Source: Carposina sasakii (taxonomy: Eukaryota; Arthropoda; Insecta; Lepidoptera; Carposinidae). From it: 64,000 bases of DNA. The notes under the pieces are model-generated. The model saw only the letters and a list, made by a program, of their open reading frames with translations. It was not told where the DNA came from and made no database searches. Shown here one piece after another: positions 20,215 through 30,845 of the stretch. Both the position numbers and the translations under genes were made by a program. The stretch is taken from the NCBI GenBank assembly GCA_014607495.2, contig CP053175.1, positions 2,666,001-2,730,000 of the forward strand. Direction: 5' to 3'. The stretch's first letter is position 1. The number at the start of each line of letters is the position of its first letter.

Positions 20215-20366
20215 CATACACAAATGGGAAAGCCAGAACTACAGGATCTTAAAGGATATTTTACAGACACGATTAGCATAGCGGGGTCAGATATAAAAGA
20301 TCAGTGAGATATTGCTAGCTTTTCGCCTGAGAGAACACGCCCCTGAGTTTGTCGTGCATCAGCACG
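20215..20366 (-). mobile_element. Family F copy, internally deleted
   Basis: AAGCCAGAACTACAGGATCT, AGCTTTTCGCCTGAGAGAAC, then a jump from GAGTTT to GTCGTGCATCAGCAC. Confidence 0.6.
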
Positions 20367-21061
20367 GACTAAATATAAACTCTGTATAAGCCTGAATATC
20401 TTCACAAGTATTTCTAGATACAGTAATCTGTTGCACACATGACACTATAGCATTAATTTCCCGCGTTTCTCCAACAAAAGCGTTTTAATTAAAATTCTGG
20501 GCCATTTGTGAGATTTCCTGTAATAGTCAAGACAATAAGCATAGCTGAGGTCATGGAGTTAGTATAAAAGGGAGTAGGCGATATGCCAGCTACGGACATG
20601 TAGGTACCACTGAATTTATTTCATACGTCGTTATCACACGCCTATGCCCCTATGGGTATGCGTATACGCAGAGACCACAGTTCTTCATGTACGATTCAAA
20701 CATACCTCTTTCGTCTCGTCCATATGACGTCGTCAACGTCATTGTTCTTCATACATGCTCGTCGGTTTTGGTATATAGTATTGTATTATTTGCAAAATTG
20801 ACACTTAACTCGTGCCTCGTACCTATGCTCGTAACTAAATACGTAATGCAGTTGGTCCTGCGTCGGATTTCCATCCCATCGGATTATAAGGGTATATAGA
20901 GATTGGACCTGCGTATACATTTGTGCACTATTATATTTTTTTAGTAGTTATCTATCTCCGTGAGATTGGTCGCTATGACCTACATTTTTTGCCGTAATAT
21001 GTCACTGATCAAATTAATTAATGTCACTATAACGTTATTGTATCGGAAGAAGGTCACCCGC
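20367..21061. other. Unassigned sequence
   Basis: A 70-codon plus frame at 20687-20899 shows no family features. GCGTATACGCAG at 20660 and CTGCGTATAC at 20909 form a weak inverted pair. Confidence 0.3.
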
Positions 21062-21320
21062 AATGGACCTGGCCAAGGTCGCGGACGACGGTAGGGACCT
21101 GGCCAAGGTCGCGGACGACGGTAGGGACCTGGTCAAGGTCGCGGACGACGGTAGGGACCTGGTCAAGGTCGCGGACGACGGTAGGGACCTGACCAAGGTC
21201 GCGGGCGTCGGTAGGGACCTGACCAAGGTCGCGAGCGTCGGTTGGATGCAGGCTGCTTCTGCTTCTGCAGGGGGAGGTCTATGTCCAACAGTGGACTTCC
21301 CATGACTGTAAATGATGAAA
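21062..21320 (+). mobile_element. RTE-type LINE 3' end with amplified internal unit
   Basis: After the repeat array comes GTCGGTTGGATGCAGGCTGC, GGGGGAGGTCTATGTCCAAC and AGTGGACTTCCCATGACTGT then AAATGATG, the same 3' end as the LINE copy at 29967-30690. The upstream ORF is missing. Confidence 0.65.
21065..21244 (+). repeat. Six tandem copies of a 30-bp LINE ORF unit
   Basis: The unit GGACCTGGCCAAGGTCGCGG + ACGACGGTAG occurs at 21065, 21095, 21125, 21155, 21185 and 21215. The last two copies have drifted to GACCTGACC and GCGGGCGTCGG / GCGAGCGTCGG. The unit length keeps frame and would encode DLAKVADDGR repeats. In the undamaged LINE this stretch occurs once. Confidence 0.9.
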
Positions 21321-21675
21321 TAATCATTTTATTCTTCATTTCTTTTAAACGTATGTAGCTGTCACTTCACTCTTGATATCAATATATCAAGTTTAACAAT
21401 GTTAAAACACCTCCACGTATATTTGCTTTGTGGCTGCAGGGCTGTTCATTTTATTGTGCTGTGTGTAATATTAATTTACTACCGTCATAAGCATTTTGCA
21501 TCTAATTTTATTATAACTGCAAGGGAGTGGAATATACCGACGACGTATGTGTTTTGATATAATTTGGGCATCTTTATTAAAACAAACATGTAAACTTATT
21601 TACATAACTCTAAAAGAAATCATTGAAAAATTTATCAAGTGTAAATGTCCTATCTATCATATATGGATAAGTTTC

Positions 21676-21765
21676 TGTCAGATTGGGCCACTACAGCGGG
21701 AACAAGATAAGTGTGGGCTCAAGGGGGAGGCCTTTCCCCAGCAGTGGGACACGGTATAAAAAAAT
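21676..21765 (+). pseudogene. Second LINE type, C-terminal remnant (family N)
   Basis: The frame GPLQREQDKCGLKGEAFPQQ then WDTV and stop at 21757-21759 is the terminal peptide of an RTE-like ORF. A frameshifted relative lies at 38792-38880. Confidence 0.55.
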
Positions 21766-21782
21766 GTCCTATCTTGCAAAAT

Positions 21783-22003
21783 ATACGGCTGTATTACTAA
21801 AATGGGTTAGCCAGAACTGCAAGATCCCAAGGATCCTATAGCCACGTTTGACATAGCGTTGTCAGATGTATAAGATCTGTTACTCGTCGGCTGAGAAAAC
21901 GCTTTTGAGTTCGACCCTTAGCCGACTCCTTACGACATGTACGGAAAGAGATGCAGCTGATGTATTCTATTCTAGTGAAGCACCGCAATAGCGCATCATC
22001 ACA
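21783..22003 (-). mobile_element. Family F copy, full length
   Basis: ACGGCTGTATTACTAAAATG, AGCCAGAACTGCAAGATCCC, CTGAGTTCGACCCTTAGCCG, GGAAAGAGATGCAGCTGATG and GTGAAGCACCGC. Confidence 0.7.
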
Positions 22004-22014
22004 GTGCATCCTAA

Positions 22015-22318
22015 TCTAATATATAAAATTCTCGTGTCACGGTGTTAGAAGTTAAACTCCTCCGAAACGGCTCGACCGATTTTCGTAAATCTTAGCATGC
22101 ATACCGGTTAGGGTGGAGAATCGGACAACATCTATTTTTCATCCCCCTAAATGTTAAGGGTGGTCCACCCCAAAATTAAAAAAAAAAAAATTTTTACAAA
22201 ATTTTTTGTTTTTATTTTTTTATGATACAGCATACAAAAATACATACAACCATGAATTTTCACCCCTCTAGGATCAACCCCTTTTACATGGCAAAACAAC
22301 GTTTGCCGGGTCAGCTAG
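22015..22318 (+). mobile_element. Helitron-like repeat (TCTCGTGTCACGG type)
   Basis: Starts AATATATAAAATTCTCGTGT, has CTCCTCCGAAACGGCTCGAC, and ends GTTTGCCGGGTCAGCTAG followed by T. The CTAG end and AT-rich start fit Helitron termini; the hairpin is weak. The relative at 44820 lacks the A-rich middle. Confidence 0.5.
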
Positions 22319-22710
22319 TAATATTGTAAATGTGAAAGTTTGTGCTAATGTTAATTACGATTTTGATGAAACTCGCAGTTATGTATAGCTTGTACATCAT
22401 AATAACATAGGATTTGGCAGACACATAGTACGAGAAAGCCAGCTGTGGGTAAATCTGGGCTGATTGTCGACCCTTCCTTGATAGCAATTTTAAAGAAAAT
22501 TCTCGATTACCTCACGTTATAACCGGAAACTTTTCCCATAGTTTTCCTAATAAACTAGATGGATTGATTGTTATCAGCCAGCAGATCTGTTGTTTCCTGC
22601 TATTACGTCGATACGGGCACCTAATGATGGGAGGCATGCGAGACCCTCGTTTGTTAATCAAGGATATAAATACTGCATTCAGAGAGAGTACGGAGTACCT
22701 AACTATAACC

Positions 22711-22772
22711 TGTAGGGTAAGCATGAACCTTTTTACGCGGCGAAACGCTATCGACTCGCAAGCAAAATTTAT
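22711..22772. mobile_element. Family E fragment (left arm)
   Basis: TGTAGGGTAAGCATGAACCT, TTTTACGCGGCGAAACGCTA, then CAAGCAAAATTTATT. The right arm is missing. Confidence 0.6.
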
Positions 22773-23061
22773 TAGTACAAGATCTCAGTGCAGATCTACA
22801 ACGATGCTCATTTGTTTATTGAATAAAACCCCATTATTACCAGGGATTTCCTATCCATTTTTTTGGTTGGTCGCTTGTGTCGATCCTGGCGTACAGTTGC
22901 AGTGGCAAAGAGCATGGTCCCGGTTAGTAACAACGGTTGAAACTATTTGATATAGGAAGCTGAAATTCAGCATGTAGGTTCTTTGGAAAGTGCTGGAGAG
23001 CACTGAAAAAGAATTTTCGGAAATTACCACGTGAAAAGGAAGTCGTGGCCAGTTAAATAAT
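22773..23061. other. Unassigned sequence
   Basis: Contains GTCGATCCTGGCGTACAGTT, resembling TTGATCCTGGCTTACAGGAG at 24773. No convincing gene. Confidence 0.3.
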
Positions 23062-23072
23062 AAATTATCTAT

Positions 23073-23130
23073 TGAATTGTATCAGGCGTCACTACTCGGA
23101 AGTTCAAAATGGCGGGCGATCGCTCAATAG
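23073..23130 (-). mobile_element. Family K short retroposon with 11-bp target duplication
   Basis: Minus strand: CCGCCATTTTGAACTTCCGA then GTAGTGACGCCTGATACAAT. It is flanked by AAATTATCTAT at 23062-23072 and 23131-23141. The 3' 40 nt match the K copies at 10893 and 42672, as expected for 5'-truncated copies of one parent. Confidence 0.65.
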
Positions 23131-23143
23131 AAATTATCTATAT

Positions 23144-23262
23144 CATCATCATCAGCCTATTGCAGTCCACTGCTGGACGGAGGCCTCCCCCAGAGCACGC
23201 CACAAGACTACCATGGGGGTATTTGCCCATAGTCACCACGCTGGGCAGGCGGGTTGGTGACC
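23144..23262 (-). mobile_element. Family A copy with 14-bp target duplication
   Basis: 5'-truncated, ending at ACCAACCCGCC on its own 5' side. GAAATTATCTATAT flanks it at 23130-23143 and 23263-23276. The left duplication overlaps the right duplication of the neighbouring K element. Confidence 0.8.
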
Positions 23263-23635
23263 GAAATTATCTATATATAAGATGCTAACTAATTTAAGCA
23301 AGTGAGCCTAATCTTACTAACCATCCTTTTTCTCCTGTAACCATAGTTATTCCTGTAGGAATAACAACAAATGCAATTATAAAATGGTAATTGTTTTAGC
23401 CGCTCTGTGCTGAGGCAGCGGGAAGTTTTAAAGTGGATTATTAAAATGAGAAAGATGTTTTATTTTTATTTTCTCTTTATGCCAACAGTATTTTTTTTGG
23501 TCAAGATGTTTGGAGGTTGTAAAAAACTTGGGGCGAATTGTGTAGGATATGAATAAATCCTAGTACTCTTAGTTTAGTGTTATGATTAGTCATCAATATC
23601 ATCATCATCATTTAGTGTTATGATTAGGGTCATCA

Positions 23636-23912
23636 TCATCGGAATCTCCTCATCTCAGATAATTTTTCTCCATGAATCTGGTTTCCAAATATTAGGGTCA
23701 AAGTTGAGTAAATAGACTGCGTTTTTCTGCATATGCACTAGACGCGCGTAGCGGGATTTTTTCCGAAAAATAATTAAATGTCTATAAAAACTCCATTAGA
23801 CACTATAAATTTCGCATAATCAAGGAATAAAAAAAAACACAATTTTCCCAGCATTTTTTTTTGCATAAACTTACTTATGAGTTTATCGTTATGGTGGCCA
23901 CAAAAAAACATA
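23636..23912 (+). mobile_element. Family B copy, 5' end lost
   Basis: GGAATCTCCTCATCTC through CTGCGTTTTTCTGCATATGC and ACTTATGAGTTTATCG to GGTGGCCACAAAAAAACAT. Just upstream, TTTAGTGTTATGATTAG is directly repeated at 23572 and 23611. Confidence 0.65.
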
Positions 23913-24433
23913 TATCTATATTTTTTTTACCAAATGTCGTCAAGTTTTTTCTTTACATTGGCACTATTCGTCATTGATCTGCTAAACCATTTGAGTAGAT
24001 TTTCCCTGGACGGGTTTCGTCGGTACCTCAGTCGTGTACAAGGGAATTAAAAGTACCCAAGGCACAATCAGTTGAGCATAGAAGTTGAGCCATTGGTCAT
24101 AAGGAATGGTTGGCTAAAATAATGATTGTTCTAGAGATAAGCATGCTCTTTTTCTGTGTACGTATGAATCCTTCGTGATGTTATTTCTATAATTTTATTT
24201 ATGCAACGGTTTTACAAAAAAAAATCCATATCAATTTTCACAAACACAAGCAAGTATACCTGTACCTTCCTGTCAAGTATACCATACTATTGTGTTGTAA
24301 AATAATTATTTAACTGCGGTACAGTACAGGTAGTGGCGTCCTGTACTACAGTACAACAAAGACACTAACGAGGCGGGGGTACTAACGAATGATTCTGGGT
24401 GTATTCACGCGAATAGGGTTCCCTTGTCAAATA
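23913..24433. other. Unassigned sequence with a short hairpin
   Basis: GTACAGTACAGG and CCTGTACTACAGTAC (24322-24354) form a hairpin around GTAGTGGCGT. Nothing else is recognised. Confidence 0.35.
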
Positions 24434-24469
24434 TCACAACATAGTATGATGATGATGATATGTATAGTA

Positions 24470-24626
24470 CCAGCATTGTAGCTGTGCAAAGCTAGGGCGG
24501 GTCGCTAGAATGTCCGCCGCCTCATTATTTTTGAAAATTTTCATTGGTTTTCGCCTCAGAATCATGGTCTGAAGTCGCCATATCAATAATTGCCTGGCTG
24601 TCACAAACATCCTGTATATAGTTTTG
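24470..24626 (-). mobile_element. Family J copy
   Basis: On the minus strand it begins TACAGGATGTTTGTGACAGC and continues TGGCGACTTCAGACCATGAT, TCTGAGGCGAAAACCAATGA, matching 34966-35050 on the plus strand. It is probably a small DNA element or a LINE fragment. Confidence 0.5.
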
Positions 24627-25020
24627 TCCACTTCTAATAATTTTATTTCTTAGTGCTTAATTTAATATTAAGCGTATCTTCAAACTTCACATTTGGTATT
24701 TCTAATAGTTTTAATACTTTTTTATGCTCTGTACCGAGATATTTTTTATTTGAATTTCTCTGGTTGCCTCTGTTGATCCTGGCTTACAGGAGTTGCAGAG
24801 GTGGGAATGACTGGTGGGCCAATCCCGTTATACAATTTTACTGCAAATAATATTTACACAAATCTGGCGAGCGGTAATGGATCCAATGGGTAATGTTTCC
24901 GGGTAACTCGAAGCTTGCTGTTAGCGCCAAAGAGAATATGTTAGCGTCAGAGCCTCATCCGCTTTAGCCGTAGAATAAAAAGTTCTAGAACCCGTGACTA
25001 CGCACACTTTTGAAGCAACT

Positions 25021-25157
25021 TTAACGGCCAATTTCCATACTAGAGATGAAGAATCTCGAAATTTTCAAATTTCCAGGTTAGAAATTTTGTATGAAAAAAA
25101 TTAAAGATTTAATCTAAAATATGCAAAAAATCTCTGATTAGTTATTGAAATTGGCTG
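25021..25157. mobile_element. Family L copy 1: 137-bp foldback MITE
   Basis: TTAACGGCCAATTTCC at the left edge and GAAATTGGCTGTAA at the right are inverted. Internal AATCTCGAAATTTTCAAATT and GCAAAAAATCTCTGATTAG. A second copy is at 42988. Confidence 0.65.
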
Positions 25158-25273
25158 TAAGTCGGTCAATTTGACCTAGTGGTTTTTATTTATTTATAAT
25201 TTATATTGTTGGGTGGATAATAATACAAAATAAAAAGCTTAAATTTAGGACATATTAACAAATAGAAGACTGC

Positions 25274-25456
25274 CTATAACTCCTCCACCACTGGCAATGT
25301 GGCCAAAAGGCTGGCCGCATTTCCCCGCTGGATGGCGAGGCTAATCCTTTGTCCAAAGTATTGGCCAGCCCTTCGGTCGTGGGATACCTCGACCAGTCTT
25401 TTAGAGATACACTTAAAAAGGGCATGGGCTCCCGGGCCCCATGGTTTCAACCCCAA
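25274..25456 (-). pseudogene. Transposon-derived ORF C-terminus, copy 1
   Basis: The peptide includes GPGAHALFKCISKRLVEVSH and SLAIQRGNAASLLATLP, closely matched at 46599-46847 on the same strand. The conserved tail in two copies shows it comes from a repeat, probably a LINE ORF, but I cannot name the clade. Confidence 0.5.
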
Positions 25457-25989
25457 ACGGCTCTGACCTAGTTGATTTTAATATCTCTCCTTTATGAGTG
25501 ACATTCATTCTATTCTGAGGCATATGAGTTATTTTTACAACCTATTTGTTACATTAAAACTCAAAAAATTTATAATATTTCTCGATTTGGCAACAATTTG
25601 CGGTTTAGAGAGCGGAATATGCGGAGTTTTCGCCTCGATTTTTGCTACATTACCCGGCATATAGGTTTTTATCATTGATGACTCTTTCTAGAGACTCATT
25701 ATTCTATGGTTGTAGCTTATGTTACTTACTGTGAAAAACAGCGGACGGAACCCTACAAGTAAAACAAATGTTTACTCTTAACCGCGTTTTTACTTAGCAT
25801 ACTGCTATGTAGAATAAGCATTAGCCTCTGTTTTAGTTTTTATGTTTAGTTATTTGTAGTATGAAGAAGTATGAAGTATGAGGGATGAAGGATAAAGTTG
25901 ATGCTGTCTCTATCTTGATCAAGTTTTAGAAAAGGACAACATAAAAATTCTTCAGATAGGCTATCTGATGATTGGAAAAATCGGCCCTT
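25457..25989. other. Unassigned AT-rich sequence
   Basis: GAAGAAGTATGAAGTATGAG at 25862 is a small simple repeat. No gene or known repeat. Confidence 0.35.
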
Positions 25990-26173
25990 ACATGGCACAT
26001 CGCGAAAGTTTGTAAGTATGGATGGATGGATGTTTGTTACTCTTTCACGTAAAAACGGCTGGAGCGATTTTAATAAAATTTGGTATGGAGTTAGCTGACA
26101 TTTTTATCCCGGATAATTTCGATATTTGGTTTATTCTGCAGTCCTCGCGGACAAAGTCGCCGGCGTCCACTAG
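25990..26173 (+). mobile_element. Family D Helitron-like copy
   Basis: GTAAAAACGGCTGGAGCGAT, TTTTTATCCCGGATAATTTC, GTCCTCGCGGACAAAGTCGC and end GGCGTCCACTAG. Confidence 0.6.
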
Positions 26174-26697
26174 TATATTATAAGAACGAGAATGTGGGTA
26201 GGTAGTACCTACTAGGTACATAATCAAGTTGTATTTTCAGGGAAAAAAATTATATCGTGTAATCTGTAATGCATATAAAATTGTCCCAAATTATTTCGGT
26301 TGAAGTTGAACATAGTGATATTAACCAAATCGATGTAGATTAAGGTATAGTTGACTACGCACGAGTTAATTGACTACGAGTACAAAATAGCATATGCTAC
26401 GAACTACGAGCCCGGCTACGAGCTACGTGTGCAGTTGTATTTTGTAATAGGTACATTACTGGTTATGATAATTAATTATTGACATGAAAAAATAAAATAC
26501 TATATGCATTACGATAAAAATTATTCACCTAGTTATGTACTCTTGCAATAATTTGGCGCACTTTCTAACATACATAATTTTTTTATTTTCTTAATAATAT
26601 TTAGATATAATTATAATATCTTGATTAAGATAAATTTATAGACACTTCTCCATAATATAATCCGCTAGGATATGGTTGATAGTTTCATCATCAAAAC
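26174..26697. other. Unassigned, with CTACGAG motif cluster
   Basis: At 26350-26430, GACTACGAGTAC, GCTACGAACTACGAG and GGCTACGAGCTACG recur. No coding signal. Confidence 0.35.
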
Positions 26698-26924
26698 ATT
26701 GTGCTGAGGGATTCAGCTTTGTTTACCGAGATTTGGCTAGTGTATAGCTATCGAGATAAAAAAAATAACATTGCCAGAAACGTAATGTAAACAGATGGTA
26801 AAATTTGTCATCCGAGTTAATTGACCCGATAGCTCAGTTGGTTAGAGCAAATGCACGGTTTGCGAGAGTCCAAATCTCATTCGCGTGAAAAAAAAAAATC
26901 ATTTTCTTAATAATTTTTATAAAA
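26698..26924 (+). mobile_element. Family S copy 2 (full length)
   Basis: Starts ATTGTGCTGAGGGATTCAGC; the tRNA-like part is 26822-26888 (GACCCGATAGCTCAGTTGGT, box B decayed to GTCCAAATCTC). It ends AAAAATCATTTTCTTAATAA, a tail also present in the fragment at 28092. Confidence 0.7.
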
Positions 26925-26930
26925 CATCAG

Positions 26931-27265
26931 TGTTTTCAAAATGGGATAGTCAAAACAGCAGGATTGTAAATGAGATACCACAGCCACGTTTAGTCTCATC
27001 AGTATCTCTCTGAGTCTGAGGGCTTAGTGCGAGTTTTCACTTCGAACTCGATTGCGTAAACGTAAACTATTCGACCAATCACGGCGTGCGGTTGTTATCA
27101 CTTTCATTACATCACGTCATCACGCCATAATGTGATTGGTTGGCTGTTTTACGTTAACGTGAACAAGTGCGAAGTGACAACTCGCACTACGACCTCTGAT
27201 CACCTAAGAGAACTTGCGACATGCATGGAAGAAGCTACAGTCTTGTGAAGACTCGCATCAGTACA
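26931..27265 (-). mobile_element. Family F copy split by a palindromic MITE
   Basis: CAAAATGGGATAGTCAAAAC and CCACAGCCACGTTTAGTCTC on the left; CTCTGATCACCTAAGAGAAC and CATGCATGGAAGAAGC on the right of the insert at 27025-27189. Confidence 0.6.
27025..27189. mobile_element. 165-bp palindromic MITE
   Basis: TAGTGCGAGTTTTCACTTCG, GTAAACGTAAAC and CGACCAATCAC are mirrored by GTGATTGGTTGG, ACGTTAACGTGAAC and CGAAGTGACAACTCGCACTA. Confidence 0.75.
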
Positions 27266-28091
27266 GGAAATAACAGTTTCATTAAACATCAATTTTAGCT
27301 GTTCGAACTTTATGTTAAAAATATATTCTATCAAGTTATCTGAGACTAAAAATAAAGTTGTCGAAGTTGCCAACAAATCGCAACAGATTGCTGGCAGATG
27401 TTGTTGTAACCTGACAGCCCACTTAAGGCTGCTACAGACGTTCCAATTTCTGTTTTATTTATCAATATAAGATTTATCGTATCAATATTAACTTTCCTTT
27501 AACACGATAAGAAGTCATTCTGTGAATATTAAACACAGAATTTCTTTTAACGTGATAGTATGTTACAGGTATACAAAGAATTCATTGAACATATATAGAT
27601 ACGAGTATATAATATACACATTAGTTGTATATTTTGGTCATGGCAGCCAATCTTGACGGAGATTAGAAATCTACGTAGGACATTTTAAAGTGCACAAATG
27701 TGTGCGCTAACACAGGTGTACTCTCTATTCCTTCACTCTTACAGTCCAATTGGACGGACATCCGACACAACCCGATAGAGATCAGCCGTGCTTCACAAGC
27801 TAGGTATAGTTTAATAATAAAATAATATTTTTTTAATACTTACCTAATTGGGAACCAAGTCTACAAATGAGAAGTGAAATTGGGCCGTCAGTAGAGGCCT
27901 ATAATTTTAACACAAAATGAGATTGTTTTGTAAATGTTAATTGAAATATGAAATAATAAAAAGTGGAAGAAATTTTACATAGACGTAAAAATACGTCCGA
28001 TTTTTTGGTGTCGGACAAATACTATCCGTTTATTTAGTTGGTCTGTCGGATATTAGCTTTCTGATGTAGGTAAATAAATTTTGTATAAATA
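27266..28091. other. Unassigned sequence
   Basis: Two TCCGA/GTCGGA-rich stretches (27751-27763 and 27996-28050, including TCGGACAAATACTATCCG) stand out weakly. No coding signal. Confidence 0.35.
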
Positions 28092-28150
28092 TTAATAAGA
28101 AAATGATTTTTTTTTCACACGATTGAGATTTTCAACTCACGACCAAATTT
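28092..28150 (-). mobile_element. Family S fragment (3' end)
   Basis: Minus strand: GGTCGTGAGTTGAAAATCTC then GTGTGAAAAAAAAATCATTT, equal to the end of copy 2. Only the B-box side and tail remain. Confidence 0.55.
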
Positions 28151-28302
28151 TGGATAATTTAGCACATGTTTTACCTGTCCCTTTCTGTTCATCAATTTAT
28201 ATTAATTAATGATGAAGGAAGATATATATAACTGATTTTAGCTTTATGTTTAAGTGGTCGAAATCGAACACAACATCGATATTAATAAATAATATTTTCT
28301 TA

Positions 28303-28400
28303 AGCGAAGCAACTTGTCACTGATTATTTACATATGTCCCTACTATGCTTAATGTAGATGTGGGATCTCCTCTATGATCCTCCAGTTATGGCAGCTATTA
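28303..28400 (+). mobile_element. Family F fragment
   Basis: GCAACTTGTCACTGATTATT, then GATGTGGGATCTCCTCTATG. Confidence 0.55.
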
Positions 28401-28883
28401 AATAAATAAAAAAAACCCAATTTTCTAGACTGTCTGTATTCTATGTGATGGTTGGCTACTAACATTAACTTATGATAACAATATCTATATTAACTCACTA
28501 ACATTTGCATGCCAGTTAATGGCAAAATATGTAGGAGCTAAATTTTTCAACGATGTTATCTTTCTTATGTACCCATATTTATGCAAATAAATGATCTGAA
28601 TCTGAAAATAATGGTTCCTCCATGTCGGGAACACAGCCACATGGGCTATTATTTAATTACTATTATAAATTAATTACATTGGAGGTTATGTATCTTATGT
28701 ATATTTTAGTAATGGCGTCACCCTGCACAAGTACGAAACAATGATTTAATTTAAACTTATTGTTTGGAGCGAGTTTCTTTGGCCATGTAATTGACTTGAC
28801 GTCATAAGTTTTCCGAATTCCGTGAGATGCCTTGTTTGTTGTGTCAAAATGTCAGGCTATCTGAATTGGAATTGAGACAGGCG

Positions 28884-28950
28884 ACGAGCTAGCAACTTGT
28901 CTCTGATCTACTCCATTGATGGCTACTCCATTTTGAGAACATAGTATTAC
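28884..28950 (+). mobile_element. Family F fragment
   Basis: GAGCTAGCAACTTGTCTCTG and GGCTACTCCATTTTGAGAAC, with the segment between them deleted. Confidence 0.5.
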
Positions 28951-28997
28951 AGATGAGATGTCATTGCACTAAGATCTTTCTTGTGGGCATAAATAGT

Positions 28998-29134
28998 AAT
29001 AATGGCACGACACAAGGCTACTGCCATAGGGGGTTTTTAGCCCATAGTCACCAGGCTGGGCAGGCAGTGTAATTTTCCGACTATGTTATCAAAACGAGAG
29101 ACCCTGCTGTCCACCTCCCGGAAAGCTTCTTCCG
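28998..29134 (-). mobile_element. Family A fragment joined to a Helitron-like fragment
   Basis: ACAAGGCTACTGCCATAGGG, GTCACCAGGCTGGGCAGGC, CCACCTCCCGGAAAGC. It lacks both family ends. The junction with the D element follows directly. Confidence 0.6.
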
Positions 29135-29345
29135 CGTGGACTGCAGAAAAAACAAAATGTCGAAATTATCCGGGATAAAAATATTTTCCCGGAATAAAAA
29201 GTAGCCTATCTGTTAATCCAGGGTGTCAGCTAATTCCATATCAAATTTTACTAAAATAGCTCCAGCCGTTTTTACGTGAAAGAGTAACAAACATCCATCC
29301 ATCCATACTTACAAACTTTTGTCTTTATAATATTACCTATATAGT
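29135..29345 (-). mobile_element. Family D Helitron-like copy, 3' tip lost
   Basis: TCCGCGTGGACTGCAGAAAA, ATTATCCGGGATAAAAATAT, GCTCCAGCCGTTTTTACGTG. The CTAGCGGACGCC tip is missing, cut at the family A junction. Confidence 0.6.
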
Positions 29346-29769
29346 AAGATGTGGCTAAACTAATAAAATAGTAAGAAGAATGAATTCATTTACTTGTTAG
29401 TGCGTTCGTTAAATGACGTGATGTAGTCTTACCACTATTGGTAGTTTTGCGATAACTTTGCGAACTTCGTTATCGCTCGTCACATTGCCTAAGATCCCAG
29501 ATCCAATCACTAAAACCGCTTTTAGCGAAATTAGGGCTTATATTTAGCTAAGTTTATCTTATAACTGTCAACAGATGCTCTAGCTACAAAATGTATAGAA
29601 CATGCTACGTATCCACAGATTTTAGTAACCCTCCTCAACCTACATACGTCGAGAGACGTATCTTATGTTTAGAGGACGTGGAGGTACGAAAAGTAGATAT
29701 GGTAGGTTAAAATATTGAGTATGGCGGATGAAAAAGCTTACGGTGTTATTAAAAACGGTACGAGTATCT
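29346..29769. other. Unassigned sequence
   Basis: No repeat or coding signal recognised. Confidence 0.3.
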
Positions 29770-30845
29770 TATCTGGGTAGGCATTCTCATCTGACAAGAT
29801 TAATGGATACCTACAATAAATTATCCAAATCAGTAAACATTGATATAACTGGTGATCGTGCAAATGTATTTAAGCATAAAGTTTTTCAATCGATTAATAC
29901 AGTTTAATCCATGCTTAAGTTTGAACACGCTTCATATAATTAAATTTAATATTTTAATATTTTTAAGGCCTCAATCGAGTCTCCCAACAGGTGGGCCTGA
30001 AGATGAACATGGACAAGACGAAGATCATGTCGAACGTCCATGTGCCGCCCACTCCTGTACTAGTTGGGAGCTCGATGCTCGAAGTTGTTAACGAGTATGT
30101 TTACCTGGGACAGACGGTTAAACTAGGTAGGTCCAACTTCGAAAAGGAGGTAAATTGGCGAATCCAACTCGGCTGGGCAGCGTTCGGGAAACTACGAAGC
30201 TTATTTGTGACTAAGATACCCCAGTCCTTAAAGACGAAGATATTTAACCAATGCGTGCTGCCGGTGATGACCTACGGTGCCGAGACGTGGTCTCTAACTA
30301 TGTGCCTCATAAAGAAGCTTAGGATCGTACAGCGAGCGATGGAGAGAGCTATGCTTGGGATCTCTTTGCGTGATCGAATCAGAAATGAGGAGATCCGCAG
30401 ACGTACAAAGATCACCGACATAGCTCAACGGTCTAGCAAGCTGAAGTGGTAATAGGCAGGACACACAGCTCGAAGAACTGATGGCCGATGGAGTCGGAAA
30501 GTTCTAGAGTGGATGCCACGTATCGGCAAGCGCAGCGTGGGAAGGCCACCCGCGAGGTAGACGGACGACCTGGCCAAGGTCGCGGGCGTCGGTTGGATGC
30601 AGGCTGCTTCCGACCGGTCGGAGTGGAGGTTGTTGGGGGAGGCCTATATCCAACAGTAGACTTCTCAGGGCTGTAAATGATGAAAATGATGATGACTTTT
30701 ACTTAATTTATTGTAAAAGTTGTTCTAGTCTGTAATTGTGATACATAATATTATCGTGTGCTCCTGTCCAACTCCTGTAGGTATCTTAACGGAACTGTTA
30801 TGTATTATGTTGGCTTTCTAATTTAATAAATTAATAAATAAAAAT
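29770..30845 (+). mobile_element. LINE type I, 3' end, split by an RTE insertion
   Basis: 29770-29966 and 30691-30845 together equal the uninterrupted copy at 35395-35740: TAGGCATTCTCATCTGACAA to ATTAATACAGTTTAATCC, then TTTACTTAATTTATTGTAAA to TTATGTTGGCTTTCTAATTT and AATAAA. The coding part ends with VFKHKVFQSINTV. The clade is probably Jockey-like, by inference. Confidence 0.6.
29967..30690 (+). pseudogene. RTE-type LINE reverse transcriptase C-terminus, interrupted
   Basis: The frame opens LNRVSQQVGLKMNMDKTKIM and includes YVYLGQTVKLGRSNFEKEVN and QCVLPVMTYGAETWSLTM, typical of the thumb region of RTE-clade reverse transcriptases, then ERAMLGISLRDRIRNEEIRR. TGG TAA TAG after KLKW (near 30450) breaks the frame twice. 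The reading resumes with AGHTARRTDGRWSRKVLEWM, RIGKRSVGRPPAR and DDLAKVAGVGWMQAA, and ends at a family 3' end with GATGATG. The 5' two-thirds of the ORF is absent: a dead, 5'-truncated copy. Confidence 0.8.

Noticed and set aside
21063..21305. Protein gene encoding DLAKVADDGR repeats
   Set aside because: The repeat and its flanks match the 3' end of an RTE-type LINE ORF. The open frame comes from amplification of 30-bp units, and no start or upstream ORF is credible.
22564..22950. 128-codon plus frame
   Set aside because: It runs across a family E MITE arm, so its length is accidental.
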